Source: Flammeovirgaceae bacterium UBA2371
GTDB taxonomy: Bacteria > Bacteroidota > Bacteroidia > Cytophagales > Cyclobacteriaceae
Direction of reading: 5' to 3'
Assembly: GCA_002345965.1 (NCBI GenBank)
Contig: DDTF01000043.1
Span: 1 to 11,310, forward strand
Length of the DNA: 11,310 bases
Made by a program: the position numbers and the translations under genes. Shown here one piece after another: positions 5,459 to 11,310 of the stretch. The notes under the pieces were generated by a model that was given only the letters and a program-made list of their open reading frames with translations, did not search any database and was not told the DNA's origin. Within the stretch, counting starts at the first letter, position 1. The number at the start of each line of letters is the position of its first letter.

Positions 5459-7075
5459 ATGCAAAAATTTGAAAAATGGACGAAGACGTATGAGCAGCTT
5501 GTAAAAGCCGATCAGCAACAACCCTTGCCATCCAAAGAACTGGAAAGGCTTGCCCTCTCGGCATACCTCACGGGCAGGGATGACGAAAGTTTTCAATCGT
5601 GGGAGCGTGCCCATGAAAGCTACCTGGCCGGAGAGCAAACAGCGCAGGCAGTACGTTGTGCCTTCTGGCTGGGACTCATGCTGGTGAACGCTGGGCAGGT
5701 GGCAAGAAGCAGCGGGTGGTTCGCCAGGGGCGAGAGGCTCCTCAACGAAAAACAAATACCTGAATGTGCCGAGCAAGGATTGCTGTTGATTCCATCGGCC
5801 TTGGGAGTGCTCGCTGCCGGTGACTCGGAAAAAGCTTTGCAACTTTTTGTACAAGCGACCCGCATAGGAGAGCATTTTAATGATGCGGATCTGATGGCGC
5901 TGGGTCGCCTGGGTCAAGGACAAGCATTGATCCAACAAGGGAAGGTGGCCGAAGGCATTAAATGGTTGGATGAAATGATGATTACCGTTGCCTCCGAAAA
6001 AGTTTTTCCAATTGCCAGAGGAATTATTTACTGTGCAGTCATCGAAACCTGTCGCAAGGTTTGGGATCTGGGCAGGGCTCAGGAATGGACCTCTACTTTG
6101 ACACGATGGTGTGAGGCACACCCGGAGATCGTCCCATTCAGGGGACAGTGTTTGGTGCGCAGGGCTGAGATCATCCAGTTTCACGGGGAGTGGCACAAGG
6201 CCCTCGAGGAAACCAATGATGCATGCGCCTTGTTGTCGCGACCTCCTGGTGAACCTGCAGCAGGAGAAGCCTACTATCGTAAAGCCGAGCTGCACCGCTT
6301 GCTGGGAGCAAATGAAGCGGCAGAGGACGGTTACCGGGAAGCAGCCAAGTGGGGTAAAAAACCACAACCTGGTCTCGCGTTATTGCGCCTGGCACAGGGA
6401 CAGGATGATGCGGCTGAAACATCTATAAGGAATACCTTACTTGAAGCGAAAAACCCTGCCAAACGAGCTGAGCTACTGCCAGCGGTCGTCACCATTATGA
6501 TCGCGGTGAAGCAAAACAAAGAAGCTGCCGAAGCTGCCAACGAACTAAGCCGTATCGCCACACAATTCGATACACCTTACCTGCATGCGATAGCCGATTA
6601 CTGCCAGGGTGCCGTTTTGCTTGCGGAAGGGAAATCGCAGCAAGCACTGGAACATTTGCAAAAAGCGTTGAAACTGTGGGAAGCCCTGCAGCTGCCGTAC
6701 GAATCTGCGCACACCCGTGAACTGATAGGGCAGGTGTACCGGGTCATGAAAGACAAAGACAATTCGGAAGTAGAGCTGGCAGCGGCCCAGTGGGTTTTTG
6801 AACAGCTCAAAGCCATGCCTGACCTGGAGCGAATCAGTGCATTGTTGAAATCAAAACCCCATCACCCAAGCCATGGCCTCACATTGCGTGAGATACAGGT
6901 GTTGTACAGGGTGGCAAAAGGAAAAACCAATAAATACATTGCGGGCGAATTGTTTATCAGTGAGCGGACGGTAGATCGTCATGTGAGCAATATTTTCAAC
7001 AAACTCAATGTGTCGTCACGGGCAGAAGCGACTGCATTCGCGCTGCTGCATAAAATTTTGGATGACGCACAGTGA
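5459..7075 (+). CDS. TPR-repeat LuxR-type (GerE) transcriptional regulator
   Basis: A 538-residue cytoplasmic regulator. Residues about 30-450 are helical repeats of TPR type with many alanine/leucine-rich helix pairs, for example TGRDDESFQSWERAHESYL near 38-56 and RCAFWLGLMLVNAGQVA soon after. Residues about 470-538 are a LuxR/GerE DNA-binding domain: LTLREIQVL at 474-482, GKTNKYIAGELFISERTVDR through about 507, then HVSNIFNKLNVSSRAEA. There is no receiver domain or P-loop ATPase, so it is neither a phosphorelay response regulator nor a MalT-type protein; the TPRs probably sense a ligand or partner protein. From memory, near full-length relatives, including the GWFARGERLL and RHVSNIF blocks, are common in actinobacteria and proteobacteria, which hints at horizontal transfer. 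The methyltransferase lies 166 bases downstream in the same direction and is its most likely target. Confidence 0.9.
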   Translation: MQKFEKWTKTYEQLVKADQQQPLPSKELERLALSAYLTGRDDESFQSWERAHESYLAGEQTAQAVRCAFWLGLMLVNAGQVARSSGWFARGERLLNEKQIPECAEQGLLLIPSALGVLAAGDSEKALQLFVQATRIGEHFNDADLMALGRLGQGQALIQQGKVAEGIKWLDEMMITVASEKVFPIARGIIYCAVIETCRKVWDLGRAQEWTSTLTRWCEAHPEIVPFRGQCLVRRAEIIQFHGEWHKALEETNDACALLSRPPGEPAAGEAYYRKAELHRLLGANEAAEDGYREAAKWGKKPQPGLALLRLAQGQDDAAETSIRNTLLEAKNPAKRAELLPAVVTIMIAVKQNKEAAEAANELSRIATQFDTPYLHAIADYCQGAVLLAEGKSQQALEHLQKALKLWEALQLPYESAHTRELIGQVYRVMKDKDNSEVELAAAQWVFEQLKAMPDLERISALLKSKPHHPSHGLTLREIQVLYRVAKGKTNKYIAGELFISERTVDRHVSNIFNKLNVSSRAEATAFALLHKILDDAQ

Positions 7076-7130
7076 TGATCACACGTAGTCCGGAATTCAC
7101 TTTATACATGCAGTATATTTTTCGATAATA

Positions 7131-7145
7131 GGTAGAACTACCCAT
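7131..7145 (+). promoter_or_regulatory. Candidate operator 1 upstream of the methyltransferase
   Basis: GGTAGAACTACCCAT fits the shared motif GGTARRAYTACCCAW. Its first 12 bases are a perfect GGTAG-AA-CTACC inverted repeat. TACCCAT (7139-7145) equals the NarL-type heptamer consensus TACYYMT known for GerE-domain proteins. The dyad centre is 35 bases from that of the second site. Confidence 0.5.
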
Positions 7146-7162
7146 GGTCGCGGAATGTAAAA

Positions 7163-7177
7163 TTGGGTAATCCTACC
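7163..7177 (-). promoter_or_regulatory. Candidate operator 2 upstream of the methyltransferase
   Basis: Read on the minus strand this is GGTAGGATTACCCAA, the second copy of GGTARRAYTACCCAW. Extended by four bases to 7159, it matches 919-937 upstream of the Fic gene at 17 of 19 bases. Its orientation is opposite to site 1. The dyad is GGTA-ATCC-TACC on the plus strand (7166-7177). Confidence 0.5.
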
Positions 7178-7202
7178 GATGCGATGGCCCACCTCACCAC
7201 CC

Positions 7203-7210
7203 TAGTTTTG
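7203..7210 (+). promoter_or_regulatory. Candidate -7 promoter element of the methyltransferase gene
   Basis: TAGTTTTG matches the Bacteroidota -7 consensus TAnnTTTG and lies 31 bases before the start codon. No TTG -33 element is found at the usual distance, which would fit a promoter that depends on an activator. If transcription starts about seven bases downstream, the two GGTARRAYTACCCAW dyads are centred near -45 and -80. Confidence 0.4.
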
Positions 7211-7241
7211 TCTTGTACTTTTCAGGGAAACAAAACTATAA

Positions 7242-8081
7242 ATGGTGATGAGGGAAATTTCAACAGTTCGCCACGCATGGGATGATATCGCTGTCAATTT
7301 CGACAGGTACGTTACGCCTACGGCCAACTGGGATTTAGCCAAAACCGCTCTCCGGCTGGCAGGCTTGAAACCCGGCATGGAGTTTTTGGATGTAGCATCC
7401 GGAAGCGGGGCGTTGAGTTTGCCCGCAGCACGCCTTGGCGCTAAGGTCCTGGCCGTGGACATTTCCCCGGTAATGATTGAGCGACTGAAGGCACGGGCAG
7501 CCGAAGAAGGACTTTCCAATCTAAAAGGTTGTGCCATGGATGGCCACCAGCTGGAGCTGCCAGATAATGCATTCGATATGGCTGGATCACAGTTTGGCGT
7601 GATGCTCTTCCCCGACTTCATGCGCGGACTTCAGGAAATGATAAGAATAACCCGACCTGGGGGTAAAGTATTTCTGGTGACTTTCGGTCCTGTGGAGAAA
7701 GTAGAGTTTCTGGGGCTTTTTGTACAAGCCATTAAAGCGGTGGTGCCAGACTTTAACGGCATTTCTTCAGATGCACCACCGCTTCCCTTTCAGGTATCGG
7801 GTGAGGGAGTCCTGCAGCAGAAGATGGAAGCAGCCGGACTCCACAAGGTGCAGGTGATGCCCGTTGTCCATAAACTTTCTTTTAATACCGGAACAGAAAT
7901 GTGGAACTGGGTGACGAGCAGCAATCCCATAGCGCTGCAAATGATTTCCGGTTTAAATGACGATCAGAAAAATCAAGTAGTACAAAGTCTTGACGCACAC
8001 ATTCGCAATCGCTCCAATGAGGAGGGTAGTGCAGTTTTGCAGGTGGCGGTGAATGTGGGCATAGGGGAGAAAATAAAATAG
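7242..8081 (+). CDS. Class I SAM-dependent methyltransferase
   Basis: A 279-residue cytoplasmic methyltransferase of the UbiE/MenG-like Methyltransf_11/25 type. Motif I is FLDVASGSGALS at 48-59 (D-x-x-x-G-x-G, SAM binding), the acidic residue ending motif II is Asp73 in AVDIS, motif III is AMDGHQLELPDNAFD at about 98-112, and a post-motif PGGKVFLVTFG lies at 139-149. The C-terminal part (LPFQVSGEG, then SFNTGTEMWNWVTSSNPIA) is a substrate-binding cap characteristic of a subfamily I recall mainly from actinobacteria and proteobacteria. The reaction adds methyl from SAM to an unknown small molecule. ATG 7242 and ATG 7248 are both possible starts. It lies downstream of the TPR/LuxR gene behind two candidate operators, and 22 bases upstream of an amidohydrolase with which it probably forms an operon. 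Confidence 0.9.
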   Translation: MVMREISTVRHAWDDIAVNFDRYVTPTANWDLAKTALRLAGLKPGMEFLDVASGSGALSLPAARLGAKVLAVDISPVMIERLKARAAEEGLSNLKGCAMDGHQLELPDNAFDMAGSQFGVMLFPDFMRGLQEMIRITRPGGKVFLVTFGPVEKVEFLGLFVQAIKAVVPDFNGISSDAPPLPFQVSGEGVLQQKMEAAGLHKVQVMPVVHKLSFNTGTEMWNWVTSSNPIALQMISGLNDDQKNQVVQSLDAHIRNRSNEEGSAVLQVAVNVGIGEKIK

Positions 8082-8103
8082 CACATAACTAAAATTCAAT
8101 ACC

Positions 8104-9063
8104 ATGAAAAATCTACTTACCCTTTCAATGATCTTGCTGGCTGGCCTACAGGCTTATCCTCAGAAAGATTCCAGGGATCAGAAGCGTTTACCAATTATTG
8201 ACATGCACATGCACACGGGCCTGCCTGAAGAAGTGCCTGAAGGCATTCCAGCTTTCTGTCGTCCGGAACCGTGCCAGGGTGATGGTAGCGCAACGGTTAA
8301 TACCCAGGAACTGATGAAGAAGACGGTGGCGGCCATGGATCGCTACAACATTGTAAAAGGATTTCTCAGCGGAGTCGACAGGGCTGCGGTACAGGAGTGG
8401 GCAAAGGCAACACCGGGACGCTTCATCACTTCACCTTTTATTGTTAAACCCGAAGCCTCCGACCTGGAGCAGCTAAATGTAGAATACAAAGCCGGACGTT
8501 TTGGTGGCATGGGTGAAATAGGAAGTCAGCTCATAGGCATTCCTCCCAACGATCCTTCGCTCAAACCCTATTTCAAGTTGGCGGAAGAGCTCGATCTGCC
8601 GGTGCTCATTCACACTTTGGGAATTGGTCCATACCTGCCTCACTTCAGCAGCACCAATGGCAGTCCCTTATTGCTGGAGGAAGTACTGGTAAGCCATCCC
8701 AAGCTTAGAATTTTTGTAGAGAATGCAGGTTTTCCGTATCGCGATGAAATGATTGCGATGATGTACCAGTATCCTCAGCTTTACGCGGATGTCTCCACGA
8801 TATCATGGGTGATACCGCGCACCGCGTTCTACGATTATTTGGAGGCGTTTGTTCGTGCTGGCCTGGGCAAGCGAATCATGTTTGGTTCTGACCAAATGGT
8901 GTGGCCCGAAAAAATTGGAGCGGCCGTTGAGGCGATTGAGCAGGCACCGTTTCTAACGGCCGAACAAAAGCGTGACATCTTTTACAACAATGCAGCTCGG
9001 TTCCTGCGCCTCGATGAATTACAACGGGATCAAAAGAAACTCAAGACACAGCGTCCCCAGTAG
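8104..9063 (+). CDS. Exported amidohydrolase-family metal-dependent hydrolase
   Basis: A 319-residue TIM-barrel hydrolase of the amidohydrolase-2 (ACMSD-like) family with an N-terminal signal peptide (MKNLLTLSMILLAGLQAYPQ), so it is probably periplasmic. Metal-site residues visible are His35 and His37 (IIDMHMHTG), Glu138 in GGMGEIG, His170 in VLIHTLG, and Asp263 in MFGSDQMVWP. Where many relatives have a second barrel His in an HAGWP-like motif, this protein has IFVENAGFPY, with Asn207 in place of His. The cysteines of FCRPEPCQG (52 and 57) may form a disulfide outside the cytoplasm. It follows the methyltransferase by 22 bases in the same direction, suggesting co-transcription, although one enzyme is cytoplasmic and the other exported. 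It ends in a basic tail (RDQKKLKTQRPQ). Substrate unknown. Confidence 0.85.
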   Translation: MKNLLTLSMILLAGLQAYPQKDSRDQKRLPIIDMHMHTGLPEEVPEGIPAFCRPEPCQGDGSATVNTQELMKKTVAAMDRYNIVKGFLSGVDRAAVQEWAKATPGRFITSPFIVKPEASDLEQLNVEYKAGRFGGMGEIGSQLIGIPPNDPSLKPYFKLAEELDLPVLIHTLGIGPYLPHFSSTNGSPLLLEEVLVSHPKLRIFVENAGFPYRDEMIAMMYQYPQLYADVSTISWVIPRTAFYDYLEAFVRAGLGKRIMFGSDQMVWPEKIGAAVEAIEQAPFLTAEQKRDIFYNNAARFLRLDELQRDQKKLKTQRPQ

Positions 9064-9077
9064 GGCCACTAGTTAAG

Positions 9078-9095
9078 AATTTGAGGTTTCAAATT
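9078..9095. repeat. Hairpin between convergent genes
   Basis: AATTTGA (9078-9084) pairs with TCAAATT (9089-9095) around GGTT. It lies between the 3' ends of the amidohydrolase and greB. Its sequence resembles the AATTTCAAATTT palindromes elsewhere. It could mark transcript ends from both sides, but it is too A+T-rich for a standard intrinsic terminator. Confidence 0.5.
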
Positions 9096-9129
9096 ATGAG
9101 GTGTATTGTATAGTAGTAATGCGGTAGAA

Positions 9130-9603
9130 TTATTTCTGATACTCAATTTTGGTAATGCGCCAAACGAATTGTGCCGTAGCGGTGTTTACGATGGCCTCAT
9201 CACCCACTTCCTTTTTCAACAACGCATGGGCCATGGGCGAGTCCATCGAGATGTAATCTTTTGAACCAATCAATTCTTCACTACCAACGATGCGTAGCCG
9301 TTTCTTCAGACCCTTGTTGTTTTCAATTTCTACCCAGGCGCCAAACATCACTTTACCTTCCTGAAAGGGTGAATAGTTTACCACTTTCAGGTTATCGATG
9401 CATTTGCGCAAATACAGAATGCGTTTGTCAATTTCGCGCAAGCGTTTTTTATTGTAATGATAATCTGCGTTTTCGGAACGATCGCCAAGGCTTGCCGCCC
9501 AGGTAACTTTTTGTGTAGTATCGGGTCGCTCAACACGCCACAAGTGATCCAACTCAGCTTTTAACTTTTCTAAACCTTCAGGGGTAATCAGCAGTGATTT
9601 CAT
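9130..9603 (-). CDS. greB: Transcription elongation factor GreB
   Basis: A 157-residue GreA/GreB family factor that enters the RNA polymerase secondary channel and stimulates cleavage of backtracked RNA. It has the N-terminal coiled coil (about 1-75) with the conserved loop LGDRSENADY at 39-48, where acidic Asp41 and Glu44 coordinate the catalytic magnesium, and a C-terminal FKBP-like domain (about 80-157). Blocks such as DHLWRVERP, KKRLREIDKRI, FGAWVEIEN, DYISMDSPMAHALLKKEVGD agree with enterobacterial GreB rather than GreA as I remember them. Length is normal for GreB. An AAGGA on the minus strand (complement of 9610-9614) lies a few bases before the ATG and could be a ribosome binding site. 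It is a single gene, convergent with the amidohydrolase. Confidence 0.93.
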   Translation of the reverse strand: MKSLLITPEGLEKLKAELDHLWRVERPDTTQKVTWAASLGDRSENADYHYNKKRLREIDKRILYLRKCIDNLKVVNYSPFQEGKVMFGAWVEIENNKGLKKRLRIVGSEELIGSKDYISMDSPMAHALLKKEVGDEAIVNTATAQFVWRITKIEYQK

Positions 9604-9698
9604 CGTTTTTCCTTGAGCTTATTCCCACATGGGTTTTTAGCTTTCTGCTGCAAGAGAAATGAAATTGTCAACTTATCCAAGGACCTTACGAAGGTAAT

Positions 9699-9745
9699 GT
9701 ACATAATTTCAAATTTGAAATTTTAAATTTCAAATTATGTACAGC
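9699..9745. repeat. 44-bp near-perfect palindrome plus ATTATGTACAGC tag
   Basis: Bases 9699-9742 form an inverted repeat flanked by GTACATAATTT and AAATTATGTAC, with only two mismatched pairs along its length. The ATTATGTACAGC tag occupies 9734-9745. The core AATTTCAAATTTGAAATT (9705-9722) equals 731-748. This is the longest palindrome in the repeat family here; both ends carry the GTAC part of the tag, so it may be two units joined head to head. Confidence 0.8.
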
Positions 9746-9880
9746 TTGAGATGCTCGCTCTTGCCCTCAACCTTTCACACGGTGGCTTTCGCCATTAGGC
9801 CGAGAGGCAGAATGACGGCAGCACCAATTACAGGAACTCAACCACTAACAGCGTTGGAATAGGATGAGATAGTGTGCTGG
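9746..9880 (+). repeat. Modular intergenic repeat
   Basis: After the tag, 9777-9819 resembles 2723-2763 (CACGGTGGCTT, AGGCAGAATG, CGGCA) in degraded form. From 9826 to 9880 it resembles 2488-2542, with 9853-9880 identical to 2515-2542 over 28 bases. In this window the same modules are thus joined in different orders. With 9604-9698 (greB upstream DNA and a small ACCTT/AAGGT hairpin) and 9881-9982 (upstream of the DUF2490 gene, no clear promoter), this fills the 379-base gap between genes. Confidence 0.7.
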
Positions 9881-9982
9881 AAAATTCATAATTAATGCTC
9901 CAGATAAGTAAAGGTATAATAGTTTAGTATCTCCTCAATTAAGCGCTAACTTAGCGAGTAGGGTAAAGTAAAAATTGGTCCA

Positions 9983-10762
9983 ATGAGAGCGGCTATTGTA
10001 TTTTTTTTACTTGTTGGTTATCAGGATGCGCTTGCGCAAACATCCTTACCTGCAGAAAAGGAGAGCAGGAACTCCACCGGAGTGTGGTTGGGGTTCTATT
10101 CCAAATACCATTTTAGCGATCGTTGGGCTTATTATGGCGAATACCATATGAGACGCAGGAATGGCTTTGATGACATGGCTCAGGTTTATTTGAGGTTTGG
10201 CATCAACTACAAAGTAAAACAGTATCTGGATGTAACGGCTGGGTTTGTCAATCCCTATTATTGGGCTAAGGACACCAACGATCCCAACGTAGATAAGGTG
10301 GTGCCTCAATTCCGGTTGTGGCAGCAGGCAGTCCTCGCCACACCTTTTGACCACATCATGGTGTTCCATCAGTTTAGAACTGAACAACGATGGGCACGTG
10401 CCAATGAAATAGGGTCTCCCTTTGAATTGACACACAGGTTCCGCTATAAGCTTACTACCTATGTACCTCTGAACAAACCTGCCTTCGAACCACACACTTT
10501 GTTTCTGTCGTTCTACGAGGAAATATTTTTTCAAGCGGGTAAGTCAATCGTGTACAACCATTTTGAAGATAACCGTGTGTTTGCAGGCCTCGGATATAAT
10601 TTAAATGAAGTATGGCAAGTGCAGGCAGGTTACATGTATACCTATCGTCATGATGGCGCGCCTTACAAATATGAGAACCGCCATATCTTTCGACTCAGCG
10701 TCTACCATCACCTTCACTGGCACCTGGACAAACACAAAATCATGGATGTGCCGGCACATTGA
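9983..10762 (+). CDS. DUF2490-family outer-membrane beta-barrel-like protein
   Basis: A 259-residue exported protein. The first 18 residues (MRAAIVFFLLVGYQDALA) form a signal peptide, with cleavage likely before Gln19. The rest is rich in aromatic residues and alternating strands, as in outer-membrane beta barrels. It matches DUF2490 by the blocks HQFRTEQRW (129-137), HRFRYKL (151-157), DNRVFAGLGY (196-205) and HIFRLSVYHH (234-243), and ends close to a His-rich tail (HHLHWHLDKHK). The function of DUF2490 proteins is not established; they are probably outer-membrane proteins common in Bacteroidota. It is transcribed alone, with repeats on both sides, and is convergent with the aminotransferase. 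Confidence 0.82.
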   Translation: MRAAIVFFLLVGYQDALAQTSLPAEKESRNSTGVWLGFYSKYHFSDRWAYYGEYHMRRRNGFDDMAQVYLRFGINYKVKQYLDVTAGFVNPYYWAKDTNDPNVDKVVPQFRLWQQAVLATPFDHIMVFHQFRTEQRWARANEIGSPFELTHRFRYKLTTYVPLNKPAFEPHTLFLSFYEEIFFQAGKSIVYNHFEDNRVFAGLGYNLNEVWQVQAGYMYTYRHDGAPYKYENRHIFRLSVYHHLHWHLDKHKIMDVPAH

Positions 10763-10767
10763 GAGAA

Positions 10768-10788
10768 TTTGAAATTTAAAATTTCAAA
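10768..10788. repeat. 21-base palindrome between convergent genes
   Basis: TTTGAAATTTAAAATTTCAAA is a perfect palindrome around one central base. It starts five bases after the DUF2490 stop. It belongs to the AAATTT palindrome family but lacks the GTACAGC tag (it runs into ATGATGCACC). Both it and 9078-9095 lie between convergent genes, so a role at transcript ends is possible. Confidence 0.6.
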
Positions 10789-10865
10789 ATGATGCACCAA
10801 TTCCGGCAAAGATGCTGGGTAATACAGGAAAGGAAACGCCCACATTTTACAGGTTAGGCGAAAGC

Positions 10866-11310
10866 CTATTTCAAGTCAAATGCCTTCTCCATTTCAGCTT
10901 TGGCATCCATTTTACTCTCGACAGGATAAAACTCATTGGCCGTAACGGAATAGTTATAAAAGGATTTCCAGTGTTCAGGTTGTTGTACGATTTGTTCAAT
11001 GGCGTCTACGATGTAGTCCACTTCTTCTTCCGTCATGATCGGGTGGAGTGACAGGCGCACCCAGCCCGGTTTCTCAGAGAGATCGCCCAGGTCAATTTTT
11101 TCTGTGATGTGCTTCGACTGTTCTTTGGTAACGTGAAGCAGGTAGTGGCCGTAAGTACCGGCACAGGAACATCCACCGCGCACCTGTATGCCAAAGTGAT
11201 CGCTGAGTGCCCGCACCAGTAAATTGTAATGAATTCCCTCTACATAAAATGAAAGCACTCCTATGCGTTTGGCCTTCAGATCGCCCATGATATGCAGGGT
11301 AGGGATTTTA
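10866..11310 (-). CDS. Class V aminotransferase / cysteine-desulfurase-like protein, 3' part
   Basis: The C-terminal 147 or so residues of a PLP-dependent class V aminotransferase related to cysteine desulfurases. The reading frame is open to the window edge; codons before the internal ATG at 11286-11288 read KIPTLHI and continue the family pattern, so that Met is not the start. The diagnostic block is FGIQVRGGCSCAGTYGH, which contains the cysteine position used for sulfur transfer in desulfurases. FYVEGIHYNLLVRAL before it and PGWVRLSLHPIMTEEEVDYI after it are typical of the family's C-terminal domain. The PLP-binding lysine would lie beyond the window. Whether it releases sulfur from cysteine or acts on another amino acid cannot be said. 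It is convergent with the DUF2490 gene. Confidence 0.87.
   Translation of the reverse strand, partial: KIPTLHIMGDLKAKRIGVLSFYVEGIHYNLLVRALSDHFGIQVRGGCSCAGTYGHYLLHVTKEQSKHITEKIDLGDLSEKPGWVRLSLHPIMTEEEVDYIVDAIEQIVQQPEHWKSFYNYSVTANEFYPVESKMDAKAEMEKAFDLK

Noticed and set aside
5288..6367. A 359-codon open frame on the minus strand
   Set aside because: It lies antisense to the TPR/LuxR gene, whose protein has clear domain structure. The antisense product is rich in Cys, Pro and Ser with no recognisable domain and is a shadow frame.
7072..7082. GTGATGATCAC palindrome at the end of the TPR/LuxR gene as terminator or operator
   Set aside because: It is short, overlaps the stop codon and has no T-run or second copy.
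10046..10534. A 162-codon open frame on the minus strand
   Set aside because: It is antisense to the DUF2490 gene, with no recognisable domain.
10816..10823. TGGGTAAT as a fourth copy of the shared operator motif
   Set aside because: Only the ATTACCCA half matches; the GGTA half of the dyad is absent and it lies between convergent gene ends.

Overview
The window looks like a chromosomal segment of a Bacteroidota bacterium, probably of the Cytophagales type. This is inferred from family content (a DUF2490 outer-membrane protein, an exported D-aminoacylase-like lipoprotein, a Bacteroidota-style class V aminotransferase), from starts mostly lacking Shine-Dalgarno sequences, and from A+T-rich intergenic DNA filled with palindromic repeats. 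No species can be named from the sequence alone.

Layout, left to right. A membrane-anchored SOUL haem-binding protein (115-726) is followed by repeat DNA. Next is a Fic-domain protein with an AbiEi-like winged-helix N-terminus (957-2426), preceded by a tight cluster of palindromes. A 750-base gene-free stretch (2427-3177) is a mosaic of dispersed repeats and hairpins. Then come a D-glutamate-deacylase-like lipoprotein (3178-4581), a small protein of unknown function (4688-5053), and 400 bases of hairpins without a convincing gene. A co-directional group follows: a TPR/LuxR-type regulator (5459-7075), a class I SAM methyltransferase (7242-8081) and an exported amidohydrolase (8104-9063). On the minus strand is greB (9130-9603). 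After more repeat DNA come a DUF2490 protein (9983-10762) and, convergent with it, the 3' part of a cysteine-desulfurase-like aminotransferase that runs off the right edge (10866-11310).

The most interesting signals are regulatory and structural. A motif of form GGTARRAYTACCCAW occurs three times: once just upstream of the Fic gene (919-933) and twice, in opposite orientations, upstream of the methyltransferase (7131-7145 and 7163-7177). The Fic copy and one methyltransferase copy match at 17 of 19 bases. The motif contains a GGTA-N4-TACC dyad and a NarL/LuxR-like half-site, so the adjacent TPR/LuxR protein is a candidate binder, and the Fic protein's own winged helix is the alternative.

The intergenic regions carry a modular repeat family. 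Its core is an AAATTT-rich palindrome, often ending in the tag ATTAWGTACAGC (five copies), joined in different orders to hairpin modules. Two core palindromes differ by a compensatory base-pair change, which suggests the palindrome itself is maintained. Direct copies of one module bracket the Fic gene.
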